Below are positions 37,261-49,539 of a DNA stretch of 64,000 nucleotides, one piece after another. The DNA is taken from assembly GCA_025449115.1 (NCBI GenBank), contig JAHLKC010000038.1, positions 186,001 to 250,000 of the forward strand, in the 5' to 3' direction. The translations under genes and the position numbers were made by a program. A model generated the notes under the pieces. That model did no database searches. It saw only the letters and a program-made list of their open reading frames with translations, and was not told the origin of the DNA. Within the stretch, counting starts at the first letter, position 1, and each line of letters opens with the position of its first letter. The DNA comes from Chytridium lagenaria. Lineage: Eukaryota > Chytridiomycota > Chytridiomycetes > Chytridiales > Chytridiaceae.

Positions 37261-40200
37261 ATGTGTACCACCATGGTTTTTGATTTTTCTGCCATTGAAT
37301 TGTTAGTTCGAAACTCCGTTGACCTGGAGGCAGTGTGCGCTGGATCCGAACAGTCGGCATGCCTCAACACCACCTGTGCGTCTCAAGATTCCTGGAGGCC
37401 ATTGACGGTGATATTCTTAATGGGGCCAGGGCTTGGGGCAATTGGGTCACTACTGTAAATCGCATTCCGGATCCTATTGATAGGGTGAGGCAGCTTGGCG
37501 ATCATCGCTTAAGGACTCTGGCCTCTTGTTGATTTTTTCCAGAGACCATGGACCATGTAAGAGCTTGTTTTAATTAACTTTTTATTGGATCTGCCTTGTA
37601 TTCTCATGTATAATTATTACCAAAAAAAAAACAGACTCCGCCAAAACCCTTTCCAGTTTAAATGAACCTCATGCCATTATCTCTAGCAACCGGTGTCGAT
37701 TCAAGGATGCAATATCAATGCTGCACGATGTTAAAATAGCATCACTGGCCGTGGTCAGAAAAAACGATGCTTTTGCCACTCGCGGTATAGTCGATCTCGT
37801 TAATGACAGATATCTTGGGGTTGTTGCTCAATCATCTATTATATGTTCTAAATCGACCCCGGCTTGCGAAAAGATTGAGAGGTGGGAGAGAGTCATGATG
37901 CAGCTGAGCAAACGCTCCGAGGAAATTTTCGTTATGAATTCTGGGTGAATTTCTGAGCGGAATAGCCCCCTTTAGGAACCTTCCGCTGGACATTACTCTC
38001 ACTAGTATGCATCAATTCAAGAATCAGATGTCGCCGCCACTTATAGTGTGCTCCGCGATGGTGGGGGCTTTTCTTCAATTGGAAGGGAAATCCGTGGCGG
38101 ACTTAAGTTTTCTTCGAAAATATTTGAAGGAGACACTCCACGTCCCGCTATCCGAATCGAAGCTTCTCTTTGCATCGCATTAAGCTGCACAGGCTACTTT
38201 GAAGACGCGTCTGCCATAGCATTCATTCGCTATGGGCAATGATGTAGATCTCTTGCCCTCTCCTCTCGACCTGCACTGGAATCTAGGATTAGAAGAAGTC
38301 CTTACTTGGATGGCAGCAGATATTTATCTGCAGGATCAAAGAAGGATTTAAATCTATCTGTAGATGAGCGCCGTTTAGCTCTCGAGGTCTTATGCAGATG
38401 TTTGGGTAGAAAGGGAAAAGGTTCAACGCGCAGCAGATGTGATTAAGACATTACTTAGCCACCATTCTCTGCTGGACAAAAATCTTGTGTCAAAAGTTAT
38501 AGATTCTGATGTTCATGAAGCTGTTATCTTGGCCCTAATTAGAAGCACCAACATTTCCTTGGATAGCTCAACGCAGCGCTTTCACAAATCACCCCTTCAA
38601 GCAGCCGAGGATTATTTATCCTTTGTAGAGATTCAATCTCAGAATGGAAAGAACTACAGGCCGTCGAGGACTATCTTGCAGAAGTTTGTGGAAGGATACG
38701 CACGCCTAGGAGATCTTTCTTCGGCCGAAAGGTGGCATCGCTACATGCAATCGATAGGACTGAACCTTGATGCGTGGGGATTTCGGGCGCTCTCAGACGC
38801 AATGATGAAGAGTGCTGTCAGGGGATGGCGTTTTGGGGAATCTGATGGGTCAGAAGCGAGTTCGAAGCCAGTGCCCCCTCTTCCCTCTTCGGCGCACATT
38901 CCTCCCACTGTGTCTGTAAATATGAATGCAGCCTCCGGGTCCAACGGCGAAGATGCAGTCGCATCTCTAACTTTGCGGGCGCCTTTAGGACCAAGTGATG
39001 TTTGTGATTATATTTTGTCATCAGCCAAGCAAGTTGGTTTGGGGCCACCGTTTCCTGCACCTATTGTTTCAATCCTAGCGAAAGGGTTGTTCTCCGTTGG
39101 CGATATCGGTCGCGCATTAGAGCTTTGCAAGCTTTCAAATTCGTCGATTCGGTGGATTATCCTTCCAAATGCTCATGATAAAGCCCCAAAATACTTGAAA
39201 CGTGAGGTTGAGAAACTCCTAGATTACGACTTCCACCTTGCCACAGTTCTGTTGGAGGGCTTATTCGCGAATCGGTTTACCAAAGTTGCAAATGTGGTGG
39301 CAACCATTATTGTGAAGAGAAAAACGTCCCCTGTGGTGGACAACATTCTCTCTAAGCAGCGCAGTATTACTGCACAGAGATTATCTGCAAATGTTAACTC
39401 GGTAAACTCCGATCACAAATGTATGACCCACTTGAGGGGCCTTCTCTCCAAGAATCGTTTACAAGAGGCAATGAATTTCTACTCATCACTGCAACCAATT
39501 AATCAGGCCAAGTTTTTTGTTCAAGAAGGGACGCTAGGCTTAGGAGGATGGTCACTAGAAGTTGCAGCTCTTCATTATCGCATGACTGGAGTGGTTGTGC
39601 GAGCCTTGGCCAAACGGGGCCTTCTTAGGCAGGCAATTGACATTTTAACAACCAGCCTTCGACTTGATCCTTCCCATCAAGAGAGTATTGAGGAGCGATT
39701 CCACCGTTTGACAATTCGTCGCCTTTGTACACTTATAACACCTGTAGTGAAAGGATTTTCCACTAAGGGAGATCTATCTAGTGGGCTTAACGTGTTCAGG
39801 CATGCCCTCGTTCTGGCACTTCGATCGAGTCTCGCTCGACCGGACTATCTTATTTCTTCCTGCATACTGGCGATTTCCGATGCAAGACTGATGATGGCCC
39901 TTTACCAGGGATATTTCTCTTTTCGATGGAAATGTTAGCAGCAACGAGGCAGCATGATCAAGCGGGAAGAATAGATCCTATCGCCATCTGGCGTCAACCT
40001 AAAATCTCGTCAAAGTATTCGAATGGGATACACTTTACTAGTTTTGTTGCAGCTCCTGCCAAAGAATGTGACTCGGTTGCGCCTAAGCAAGATACAATCG
40101 TCTCTTCTACTGGAGTGCTTCCTCTCTTTGACAATGAAACTTTCGCAGGAGCCTATGTAAGCTCACGTCGGAAAGACGTCTCACCTAGAGAAAGGTTCTT

Positions 40201-40690
40201 ATCTGATCTCACATCCTGCCTTAATGGTGTGTTTGAATCTGTTGGGAAGACTCATGCTGGCTGGGCGAAAGATAAAGATTTTCCAACCTTCTTGCGCATA
40301 GTCTCGCGCAAATTGATGCGGGACGCGGATGCCGGATGTATCCTCTTCCATGCGCTTCAAGACCAGGAAGATGCTGCCGGAATATGTTTTGCCGACGCTG
40401 TGTCTGGATCTCCTAACGGAACGCTGGACATTGATCCCAAGGCGCTTGTGGAATTGCAGAGAATGTATCTGCGTTTAAATAGAAGTGAAAGCGCCAGTGC
40501 TATAGCGAGTGAATTGGCAAAATACCGCCTTCAGTCGATGGAGCTTTTCGGGCCAACAGCTGTTGTAGAAGAACTTGCTATCAGATCATGTGAAGATCAG
40601 GCAGGATTTAGGCCGCACAGGGTGCTGCTACCTTTTGATCGTTTGAAAGAAGGTGGGCGGCTTGCAGATTCGGGGTATAACATAATGTAA
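37261..40690 (+). CDS. Large pentatricopeptide-like helical repeat protein
   Basis: The main exons are 38439-39938 and, in another frame, 39926-40690, with smaller upstream pieces from ATG 37261 (MVFDFSAIELLVRNSVDLE at 37273, then CVSRFLEAIDGDILNGARAW, SSNRCRFKDAISML and ACEKIERWERVMMQLSKRS). A PPR-type helix pair is visible in LQKFVEGYARLGDLSSAERW followed by HRYMQSIGLNLDAW near 38670-38775, and similar units with AIDILTTSLRLDP and GDLSSGLNVFRHAL occur later. About 1050 residues in total. PPR proteins usually act on organellar RNA; mitochondrial location is inference, since the noisy N-terminus prevents judging a targeting peptide. I do not recognise a specific orthologue. Frame shifts near 37345, 38000, 38440 and 39935. 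It ends 14 nt from the convergent RBM18 stop. Confidence 0.6.
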
Positions 40691-40704
40691 ATATATTTAT
40701 CACG

Positions 40705-41399
40705 TCAACGTCTTTGTCTTGACCGTCGGTCTTGATAGCGGTCTGTTGTTCTCCGCTTATTTCCTGTCTTGTAGCTATCCCGGCCACCACCCTTTCTGTC
40801 ATCCTTCTTTAATTCATCCACATTCCCTTCTTCAATGGAGGTAATCTCGAAGAGTTTTTTCCAATTGCGGTTATTTTCGCTTCCGTACTATAGCAGATAT
40901 TAGACCAATGCGCATATCTATACCAAACCTTGCCAAACTCTTTTTGGCTGAACCTTGGCATTGATATTAATAATTCCTTTTGATATTCTCTCTCCCGACG
41001 AGTTTTTGGGCCAAACGAAACATTCGCCTGTGAATTGGCGGGAGGTTCTGGCGGAGGTCGATCTGGGACCTTCACCTCCATTTTCCTGCCACGAAGAACT
41101 TTTCCATTCATGTTGACCATTGCGTTTAAAGCATCCTGCTCAGTCTTAAATTCTATAAAGCAAAATCCACGAGGAAGTCCATGTGAAGGGCCGGTCTTGT
41201 GCCAGAGGAAGTCAATCTTGTGAATAGCGCCCCATTTTTCAAATTCCTTCTTCAGCATGAATTCTGTGACAGTAGTGTCCAGATTTCGAACAATGAGTCG
41301 CTTGTTTCCAGCTTCTTCCGCAACCGCGGTCTCGTCTTCCACTAGCTCTGGAGTTGCCTCAATACCATTTGCCCACAACTGCGGTCTTGTTTTTTGCAT
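40705..41399 (-). CDS. RBM18: RNA-recognition-motif protein, RBM18-like
   Basis: Single RRM: KRLIVRNLDTTVTEFMLKKE (RNP2), KWGAIHKIDFLWHKTG, GLPRGFCFIEFKTEQDALNA (RNP1 in RGFCFIEF), MNGKVLRGRKMEVKVPD. The HKTG insertion followed by a PRG-F-CF RNP1 is typical of RBM18. An intron near 40886-40930 leads to a basic C-terminus ENNRNWKKLFEITSIEEGN and an arginine-rich tail RYQDRRSRQRR (stop 40705). Start ATG 41399 gives MQKTRPQLWANGIEATPEL before the RRM, about 200 residues, matching the family. The start codon lies only 8 nt from that of the divergent PRCC gene; an additional upstream exon antisense to PRCC cannot be excluded because the frame stays open to 41531. Confidence 0.82.
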
Positions 41400-41407
41400 T
41401 CCCAAAA
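41400..41407. promoter_or_regulatory. 8-nt gap between divergent start codons (RBM18/PRCC)
   Basis: Only CCCAAAAA separates the two ATGs. Each 5' leader must therefore run through the other gene's coding exon, so the transcripts overlap antisense at their 5' ends unless one true start lies further in. Confidence 0.6.
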
Positions 41408-42484
41408 ATGGATTTCTTAAGTGGATATGGCAGCGAAAGTGATGATGACAGTCAAGTGCAGAAGGAACACACTTCCAAAAATGCTGCCTACTCTTTTTTC
41501 GACAGCTTACCTCCGCTGAAGTCCGATGCAAAGAGGTTGCGCGAGGAGGCTACTGATGGCACTGAGAAACGGAAGAGAGTCCAGATCTTTGTAGATCTTC
41601 CAAAAGCGAGGCCGAAGGTCGAGGAATTGCCTGAGCCGTTGAAGAAAGAATCTCTTAAAAAGGGGTTGTTTGCCATTCTTCCACCTCCCAAAGCGCCCTC
41701 GAAGCCAGTACCCGACCCAAACACATTGGGGGTTTCCTCAATAAAGTCGTTCATCCCACTCTCAGTCTCGAAGAATCGAATCTCTACAGAGACTGGGTCG
41801 GCATCAGAGTCAAGAAAGGGAACCATGGCTGCAGAGAATTTGGTAGAGGATTCATCAGATTCATTCTTTTCTCTGGATTTTAGCGAAGCCACGGCTGGAG
41901 AAAGTACTGGCGGGTAAGTCGTCCCAAGCTCGCCATGTTAGACGATGGTTGATGTACCACTGCCTATGAACATGCCGGCAGGCTCTTCATATAACAGCTG
42001 TGAATATAATGATACAGAGCATGACCATACTGCTAGTGGCAGTCAAGCACCAACGGACGAGATAATTCAATCAAGAGATGTGGGTTTGATGCGCCGAAGC
42101 AAGCGGGGTCAAAGGAAGCACCTATACAGTTCCTTGAAGTTTCCCAAACCGAGCAATTAGGGGACACTTGGAGAATGGAGTCGCAGAGGAACCTTACGAG
42201 AGACAGACCGAATATGGGCAGTTTGGGCAGCTTTGAGGTTTGGCCACACTGTCCCTATTTTTCCCTCTATCAACTTTTTAATTTAATAATAAGGCTGCGA
42301 AGCCGACGTACATGGGCAAGAAGAGGCACAACATTATGGCGTTGGCTTATGATGCGAAAAGTATGTGTTTTTTTCGTTTACGACATCTTTCTAACTGACG
42401 TAAGTGCGTGAGGCTGAAATCGCGGATGCTTTTGCGTTGAGAAGGGCTCAGAAGAGCGCATCGCGTGCCAAATATGGATTTTAA
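41408..42484 (+). CDS. PRCC-domain splicing-associated protein
   Basis: Starts MDFLSGYGSESDDDSQ (ATG 41408), an acidic opening typical of PRCC proteins, followed by basic and proline-rich blocks (KRKRVQIFVDLPKARPK, AILPPPKAPSKPVPDP, SSIKSFIPLSVSKNR). After frame changes near 41915 and 42090 comes APIQFLEVSQTEQLG, and the conserved C-terminal domain spans two introns: KPTYMGKKRHNIMALAYDAK, REAEIADAFALRRAQKSA and the hallmark ending RAKYGF (stop 42482-42484). In animals PRCC associates with spliceosomal proteins and MAD2B; role here is by homology. About 310 residues, shorter than human PRCC. Gene shares a minimal head-to-head space with RBM18. Confidence 0.82.
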
Positions 42485-42573
42485 GCCTCAGACTTTTGGC
42501 GTGTAAATAAACAGTAAAAAATTAGGAACATCGAGGCAATATTTGAAAAAAAGAAAACTTTCTTCGAATTACC

Positions 42574-42938
42574 ATGTTTGCAAGAGTCTGTGGATTGCTG
42601 TCAGCAAGCCAAGTGACCTCCCGGTTCCAGATCCTGCGGCCACAGATTCGATTTCTTACTTACGAAAAGAAGTCGAACAGTGATCTCCCTGGGTACATCC
42701 TTCCAAGGCAACGGACAAAGACATCATGGTACAAGAAGATGCTCAGGTTAGACCCGATGAACAGTTGACGTTCTGACGCAAAACTACTTAATCGCAGATG
42801 AAGTTTTTTAGAATGAGATTTGGAAAGTCGGGACAGAGGCCGAGACAGCCTCGGTATGGAAGGGATGATGGCGTTGAGCAAGATGAACTTATAATCCGCT
42901 GGTTTCGTTCGTTCTTAAACTTGTTATCATCTCACTAA
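42574..42938 (+). CDS. Small basic protein, probably mitochondrial
   Basis: Exon 1 from ATG 42574 encodes MFARVCGLLSASQVTSRFQ and RFLTYEKKSNSDLPGYILP, an arginine-rich, acid-poor amphipathic start typical of a mitochondrial targeting peptide. An intron of about 50 nt near 42748-42798 leads to MKFFRMRFGKSGQRPRQPRY, GRDDGVEQDELIIRWFRSF and stop at 42938. About 110 residues, strongly basic overall. It could be a mitochondrial ribosomal or assembly protein, but I do not recognise a family; the reading is supported only by the continuous frame, splice sites and composition. Confidence 0.45.
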
Positions 42939-43139
42939 TATAGTGTATACCAACTCCTTCAGCGCCTTTCATACAATTCAGTCACCCTCGCTTACACCCC
43001 CGCCTGCCCCCCGCTTGCTTGTCGCTATCAGCTTGTACTCTTGTTCTAAACAGAATAAAACCGCATGTATTTAACGTTGTAAATTTCAGGCCAAGGTCAC
43101 ATACATGTAGAACAAGTATACTTACATGAGTTTTTGCCT

Positions 43140-43537
43140 CTATTCCCCAAAGGAGAGGTAGGGCCACAAATACATTAAAGGGGGAGGTGTAAAGTAATGA
43201 TAAAGGGTTATAGGCGTTATGGGGCTTGTTGTCGTCTGCTGATCGCCGAGGAACTGGGCCGTGGAGAGGGTGCTGCCTCCCTTCACCTGATTGATGCAGC
43301 GCCATAAAGTCCCTGTTCCATATAGTGAAGCAATTCGTGAATACGGACTCTTTGACTAGATCTTACGTTCTTTACTTTGATGATGACAGATACGATGAAT
43401 AGAAAAAAAATGAGGTGAGTTAGTTTTGATAGGTGAGAGGGTGTGATGGAGTGATGATGAAGGATTAGACATACCGAACTCGCTGGCATGGACACACTAG
43501 TGAAGACAGCCGCTTGTCCTGCGTTAGAAAACCGCAT
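43140..43537 (-). CDS. Possible small spliced ORF, divergent from MSH3
   Basis: Minus strand: MRFSNAGQAAVFTSVSMPAS from ATG 43537, a good donor GTATGT, and after an acceptor at GATCTAG a frame SKSPYSRIASLYGTGTLWR, CINQVKGGSTLSTAQFLG continuing open to a stop at 43140. Alternative acceptors give a different second exon (RVRIHELLHYMEQGLYGA). No family recognised; the serine-rich start could be a targeting sequence. Included as a low-confidence candidate because the region would otherwise be empty. Confidence 0.3.
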
Positions 43538-43594
43538 GTCACCAAATCTACTTTGAATGAATCTACTGTAACCCTCAAACGAAGCAACTTGTCA

Positions 43595-46500
43595 ATGCTA
43601 GGGCTAGGGGACACCATTGACCGATCTATGTCAAAGGACAGCATGGACATTGACAATGACGAAGTAATCTCATCCAGAAAGAGACCCGCCTCTCAGGACA
43701 GTGAGAGCAGTTATAAAAAAAGGTCTCCCTGCAAAAGAACGCCAGGAAAACAAATGGACCACCTTCCGGACAACGCACCATTTCATCATTCTTCCAAAGG
43801 AAGGACGCCTCTGTATCAGCCGTGAAGCCCACTCCAATATCTCCTAACAAGCCATTCGAAAACATGAGCATCTTTGCCAGCAAGAATGATGCCATTGTGG
43901 AGGATAAGCCGCAGTCTTCTCCATTGCGACGAGCATTGCCAAAATCCGATTCGGACGATGATCGAGACACTGTTTTGATGAAGCCGAGGAAAAAATCCAA
44001 ACGCATCATTGAGGATGAGGAGGATGAGGAGAAGCATCCCGTACCAAGCATGGAAGTCGACATAAGAAATACAACTCAGTCAAGCGTGGAATCGGTTAGG
44101 TTTGGTAAAAATCGTGATGCAAAACCAACCCTTGTCACAGAAAAGCTCTGGCCCCAGCCAATCCTTTACACGACGCCACTGCTAAAGCGAAGATCCGTGA
44201 AAGGTTCTTAAGGCGTTTTGACATTACCAACACTACTGAAGACGAAGATGGTGTCAATGCTGAGGATGAACGGGAGGAAGTTGTGTTAGCTCGCATGCAA
44301 GCCGAAACAAAGTCTCGAAAGTCTGCAAAGAACATCAAATACACTCCATTGGAGCAGCAGTACCTTGACATCAAGAAAAAGCATCCGGATTGCCTCCTTG
44401 TGGTAGAAGTAGGATACAAGTTCCGTTTTTTCGAAGAAGACGCATTGGTATTGTAGCATTCTCGTCATCTTTTGTTTAATAATGTATTTCAAAATTCGTG
44501 TAATTTAGACGGCCTCAAAGGTAATGATTTAAACAAAAGTACCTAATAGAGATTAAGTTTTGAATATTGTTGCTATAAGGATAAGAACATGTACGGCGCA
44601 TCTATACCAACGCAAAGATTGAATGTTCACGCGAAAAAGTTCGTTATTGGTGTCCTTTTCGTCACTAATTTTCCTTGTAGACTCGTTCAACTCGGATATA
44701 AAGGTATCTGAATAATCGGGGGTTTTCTTATTCTGGTACAGTTGGCATCGTTCGACAAACGGAGACTGCCGCAATCAAAGGTTTACGAGATAGCTATGTT
44801 CTCATCTAATTTTCTAAGCTGCCGGTGACAACAAGTCCGCGCCATTCCAACGAAAATTAACAAACATATATACGCGAAGGAACATATATGGATGATTTAG
44901 ACACGGAAGATACTTTATTGAAGTTCAGCCATCATATATCTGATGTGCATATATGAGGAGCCAAGCAAAGATGGTGACGACAAAGCCATCATCTCGCTTC
45001 TTGTGAGGATTCTCGCAGAATTTCTGAGGAAATACTGACTTCTTTTAAGGCTGTTCAACTTGGGACAGGTGAAATTGTCTATGACTCTTTTGTGGATGGT
45101 GCACTGAGAAATGAGCTTGAGACTCGGATGCATCATTTATCACCAGCCGAGATTATTTTACCTCTAGAAAAACTGAGCACTTTGACTGAACGATCGATTG
45201 AATATTGGTCGACACGGTACATAGATGATTTTCTTAATTTGATATCAATATTTAATAGCTCTGGTCCGGACGGAGAAGTTGTCAGAATTGAACGTCTTAA
45301 GGACGCTTTTAAAAATGCGTCAGACGGTATAGCGGTCGAAAGATTCCTACTTACATTTACAGCACGCCAAAAGCTTCACGAGTTTTACGAGGCTCAGAAA
45401 ACAACGCTTCAAAAGCATCATCAGCAATTGGTTTGCCCTTGCTGTCAACAAGAAACTTACTTAAAGTAGATCTTTTTGGGTCCATACTTTTACTACCTGA
45501 CGCCGTTATTATTTGCCTCAGCGCACTGAGGAACTACTTGACAGAATTTCACCTGGAACATGTTCTACTTTTATCCAACTCCTTTACTTCTTTTTCATCA
45601 GTCGGCCACATGGTTTTGAGCGGAACTGCTATGGAGCAACTTGAGATTTACCGTGCAGCTGGGCAAACAGAGGATAGGGGGGCTCACGGAAGTTTGCTTT
45701 GGATTTTGGACCATACACAAACCAAGTTTGGCAGTAGACTTTTGCGTAAATGGATTGGAAAGCCTCTGGTTAATGCAGAGTATGGATTGCTTCATAGCCT
45801 GGTGTTTAAAACTGATTATTTTGAAGAAAGTTGAATGCCAGAGTTGCCGCAGTCGAAGAAGTCCTAAAACTTGTGGAAGATGGTGATGTTTACATTAAGA
45901 AGTTTAGGGGGGTTTTAGCTCAGCTACCAGGTTAAGAAAAATATTGGTTGGTTATTAACTTATTAGATCTTGAGAAGGCCTTATCTCGCGTTCATTTGGG
46001 CCGGATACCTCCATTAGAACTCTGCAATTTTCTTGTCGCGCTCGAGAAAGCTTCGATATGCTTCGTAGATTTTGGAAAAAGCATATGCTCCCCTCTCCTT
46101 CAAGAAATTCTGAGTGAGCTTCCAACTGTAAAGCCAATATGCCAGGAATATCTTCTACAAATGAATGAAAAGGCGGCTAAGAGTGGCGATAAAAGAGACC
46201 TTTTCGTTGACGAAGAGAAATATCCAGACATTACTAAGTTTAAGAAAGTACTCAAACTCAAGTTTGCTTTGCTTAACTTTCTAGGAAATAGAGCGCATTA
46301 AGAAAAATTTAGAAGAAATTCTTGAAGGCGTGCGGAAAGAACTTAAGAAGTCCGATTTGCAATATGCAACTGTGGCAGGAGTTGAGGTTAGAAATTTATG
46401 TATAGCAACGTAAACCAACATCATGAAACCAGTATTTGATCGAAGTTACAGCAAAAGCTTCGAACAAAGTGCCGTCGGATTGGGTGAAAGTTAATAAGTA

Positions 46501-47984
46501 AGTTATACTCACCAGAAAATCCTGACGTCTTAGCACAAAAGCCGTCTCACGCTTTCACACACCTGAAGTTCTGGGTAAGCACCCAAAAGAGAAAAAAAAA
46601 AGGCTTTATTTATCATGCTCATTTTATGTAGAGGAAATGAGAAATCTAGAGTTCGTTCGCGAGCAGTTGTCGGCCGCCGCTGAAAAGGCATTTATAAAAT
46701 TTACAGAGTAGGCTCTTACTACGTTAAACATAACTCATTTCAATCACACTTCTAAGAGAGGTATCAGAAAGTTACGAAGAATTTAAACAAGCCATTCGTC
46801 ACATTGCTACTTTTGATTGCTTGATGTCATTAGGTAAGATAAACTAAAAAGAAGACTTAATGTTGATGTAGTTATTAGCAAGAGTAGCAGGTCAGCCGGG
46901 TTATGTTAAACCTATGATTGTTCAAGAGCCCATTATAGAAGTTACAGAAGCACGGCATCCAATTGTGGAATCCCTTATGCCGACCTATGTTTCGAATGAC
47001 ATTCACCTTAACGTGAGTTAAGAATTTAATCAAACTTCTAATAGTTATTTCAGTCCGAAGAGCGTTGTCTTCTCATCACTGGGTGATATATTCTCCTTGA
47101 GGAAGTAAACTAAAGGCTTTGTTTTCTTACAGACCAAATATGGGCGGAAAGTCTAGTTATATTCGACAAGTAGCATTAATTGTAATTATGGGGCAAATCG
47201 TAGGTACTAAGTCGTTGTTGCATTTTTTAAAGCTCTGTAGGGCTCTTACGTGCCAGCCGCTTCTGCAAAAATAGGCATCTTTGACGCTGTCTTTACTCGT
47301 ATGGGAGCTTGCGATGATATTTCAAAGGGGCAATCTACGTTTATGAAGGAACTTTCGGAGACATCTGACATCCTTCGTCAAGCGACACATCGATCTCTTG
47401 TGATTTTGGACGAACTAGGAAGGGGTACTTCTACCCACGATGGCACAGCTATAGCATATGCGACGCTTAAGTACATGCTTACCGATATCAAGTGCACCAC
47501 ACTTTTCGTCACCCATTATCCTACATTGGGTTCTCTGGAAGAGTCCTTTTCACCTTTGTTGAAATGCTGTCATATGGGCTTTATGGAGCATGAGAACGCA
47601 GAGAGTAAGTGTGCCTTTATTTCAGCCATCTAATAGTTGTAGCTGGAGCAGTTATAACGTTTTTGTACAAATTAACAAGCGGGTTAGCAACAAGATCATA
47701 CGGGTAAGAGTGATCCCGAAAGAATAATATCCTAACAAACAAGTTTAAACGTGGCAAAATTGGCTTCACTGCCAGACGATGTGATCGCAACGGCCAAGGT
47801 GCAGTCTGAAAGAATTGAGCATATGGATGAAGACCACAAGTATGAGTCCATGTGAGTAATTTTCGACTCTCTTCATAGACTTATCACATGCAATAGGGTT
47901 CGAGTGCGGAAGAGGCTTTTTAGTGAGCTCTGGGGCAGCCCGCAGGCATCAGATTTATTGGATATAGTACACACAGGCCCGTGA
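43595..47984 (+). CDS. MSH3: DNA mismatch repair protein MSH3
   Basis: MutS-beta subunit that with MSH2 recognises insertion/deletion loops. A disordered, basic/acidic N-terminus ([29 protein letters not shown]) leads to the mismatch-binding domain start [19 protein letters not shown] and [17 protein letters not shown] (44335-44450), which is MSH3-like rather than MSH6-like. Then [85 protein letters not shown] (connector/lever), and the ATPase: [20 protein letters not shown] (Walker A, 47128-47190), [51 protein letters not shown] (Walker B), [34 protein letters not shown], ending [11 protein letters not shown]. Introns are numerous in the 3' half; frame shifts near 43820, 44190, 44455, 44690 and 45440. 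Start may be upstream of 43595. Confidence 0.92.
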
Positions 47985-48135
47985 AGGGCTTCACCTTTTA
48001 GCTGATTACTTATAAATCAATAAAAGCTCCTTAAACTCGCCAGCACCGTCAACCTTCACCCGCCTTGACCAACAAAGAATTAGGGTACCGAGGCTAATTC
48101 TGACAAATCAAAAAGCCTCAGTTCCATCACATTCC

Positions 48136-49256
48136 ATGACAGAACTGAACAGTGCCGATACCCATAAGCTCCTGGTAGGTCAAAACATAGCTGGCCATAG
48201 GCTAAGACTTAGGGTAATGAATTTTTTGCCGCTGGGCGGTTTACGGATGCAATAGACGAATATTCGAAAGCGATCATTAAAAACCAAGGTAAAGATCTCT
48301 CTGCCTACAGTATTACTTAAAAGGAAGTAATGCGATATACTTTTCCAATCGAGCAAACTGCTATTTCAAATTAGAAAGGTATCAGCAATGTGTTTCGGAT
48401 TGCGAGAGGGCCACACAGCTTGATTTCAAAATATGTCAAGGCGTATTATCAATGGGCCAAATCAGCAGTGAATCTGGCGCAGTATAATGAGGCGCTCAGC
48501 TGTTTACGCAAAGGTAGTGTCGGATTTTGTTGAAGGCTACTGATCCCATGTGAAGCGTATAATTTGGGGGTGGAGCAAGGAGTTCCTTACATTGAAGATA
48601 TTGCGGCTTTGATGAGAAAAAACTAAAGCTAAGAAATGGGAAATGGAGGACGAGAAAAGAAGAGAGACGAATTCAGATATTTACAGGTATTTGATCGTTT
48701 AGAAATAGCCGTGACCTTTTATGGAGATATCTACGCACACTTATCGAACGAGATCGTCAAAAACAAAAGGCCCAACTTTCTTTTGACGATCGTGAGAGCC
48801 GGGATGAAGTTGATCAAAGTTTTGACGATCGTTTATCCCAACTTAGCGTTCTAGTTGCTATTGCCGAAGAGGATGCAAAGGTTTTGAATAATTTCTTAAT
48901 ACTCAACTTATTAGATTGAAAGAAAAGGGAGGTTCCCGACGCATTTATCGGCAAGATTTCTTTTGAACTGATGACTGATCCTGTCATAGGACCTTCTGGT
49001 ATCACGTAAGTTGATTTAGGATGCTTTTTTTTTCTAACTAAAACCATATCAGTTATGATAGATCTGAGATCCTGACCCATTTGCGAAAAATAGGGAAATG
49101 GGACCCTATTGCTAGGACACCCATGACGGAAAAAGACTTAATACCTAACCTCGCATTGAAAGGTTTTTTTGATAGCGTTATTTTTTTTTAATTAATCTTG
49201 TTTCAGAGGTCATCGATGCTTTTTTAGAGAAAAACGGTTGGGCAGCCGACTATTGA
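48136..49256 (+). CDS. STUB1: CHIP-type TPR/U-box ubiquitin ligase
   Basis: Cochaperone ligase that ubiquitylates Hsp70/Hsp90 clients. From ATG 48136: MTELNSADTHKLLGNEFFAA, GRFTDAIDEYSKAIIKN (TPR1), YFSNRANCYFKLERYQQCVS and DCERATQLDFK (TPR2), QWAKSAVNLAQYNEALSCLR (TPR3), a coiled-coil middle (RETNSDIYRYL; then KREVPDAFIGKISFELM), and the U-box DPVIGPSG/ITYDRSEILTHLRKIG, WDPIARTPMTEKDLIPNLA, LKEVIDAFLEKNGWAADY at the very C-terminus, as in animal and plant CHIP. Introns near 48215-48231, 48287-48345, 48513-48549, 48880-48914, 49003-49052 and 49160-49205. About 280 residues, the family's usual length. Frame break near 48470 and 48680. Confidence 0.9.
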
Positions 49257-49539
49257 TATACGGTGCCTTTACCGATTAATGTAAATCTAGTTGGTGGCTT
49301 GTGGGTGTACATTACGAAGTCACGACTATAGACCAAGAATGGTGCCTGGATTCTTGTTTCGTCAAAGTTTTAGGATTTAAATCCTGTTCGGCTCTTTATT
49401 AGGAGGCAATCTTTGGGATGTTTGCATATATACCTCATTGTATTTAATAAAAGAAGGAAGAAAGGAAGATAGTGCCAACTGTGCCTCAAAACCATTATTT
49501 TCTGAACGTTTTTTCTTTTTTGGAATCAACTTTACTGGA

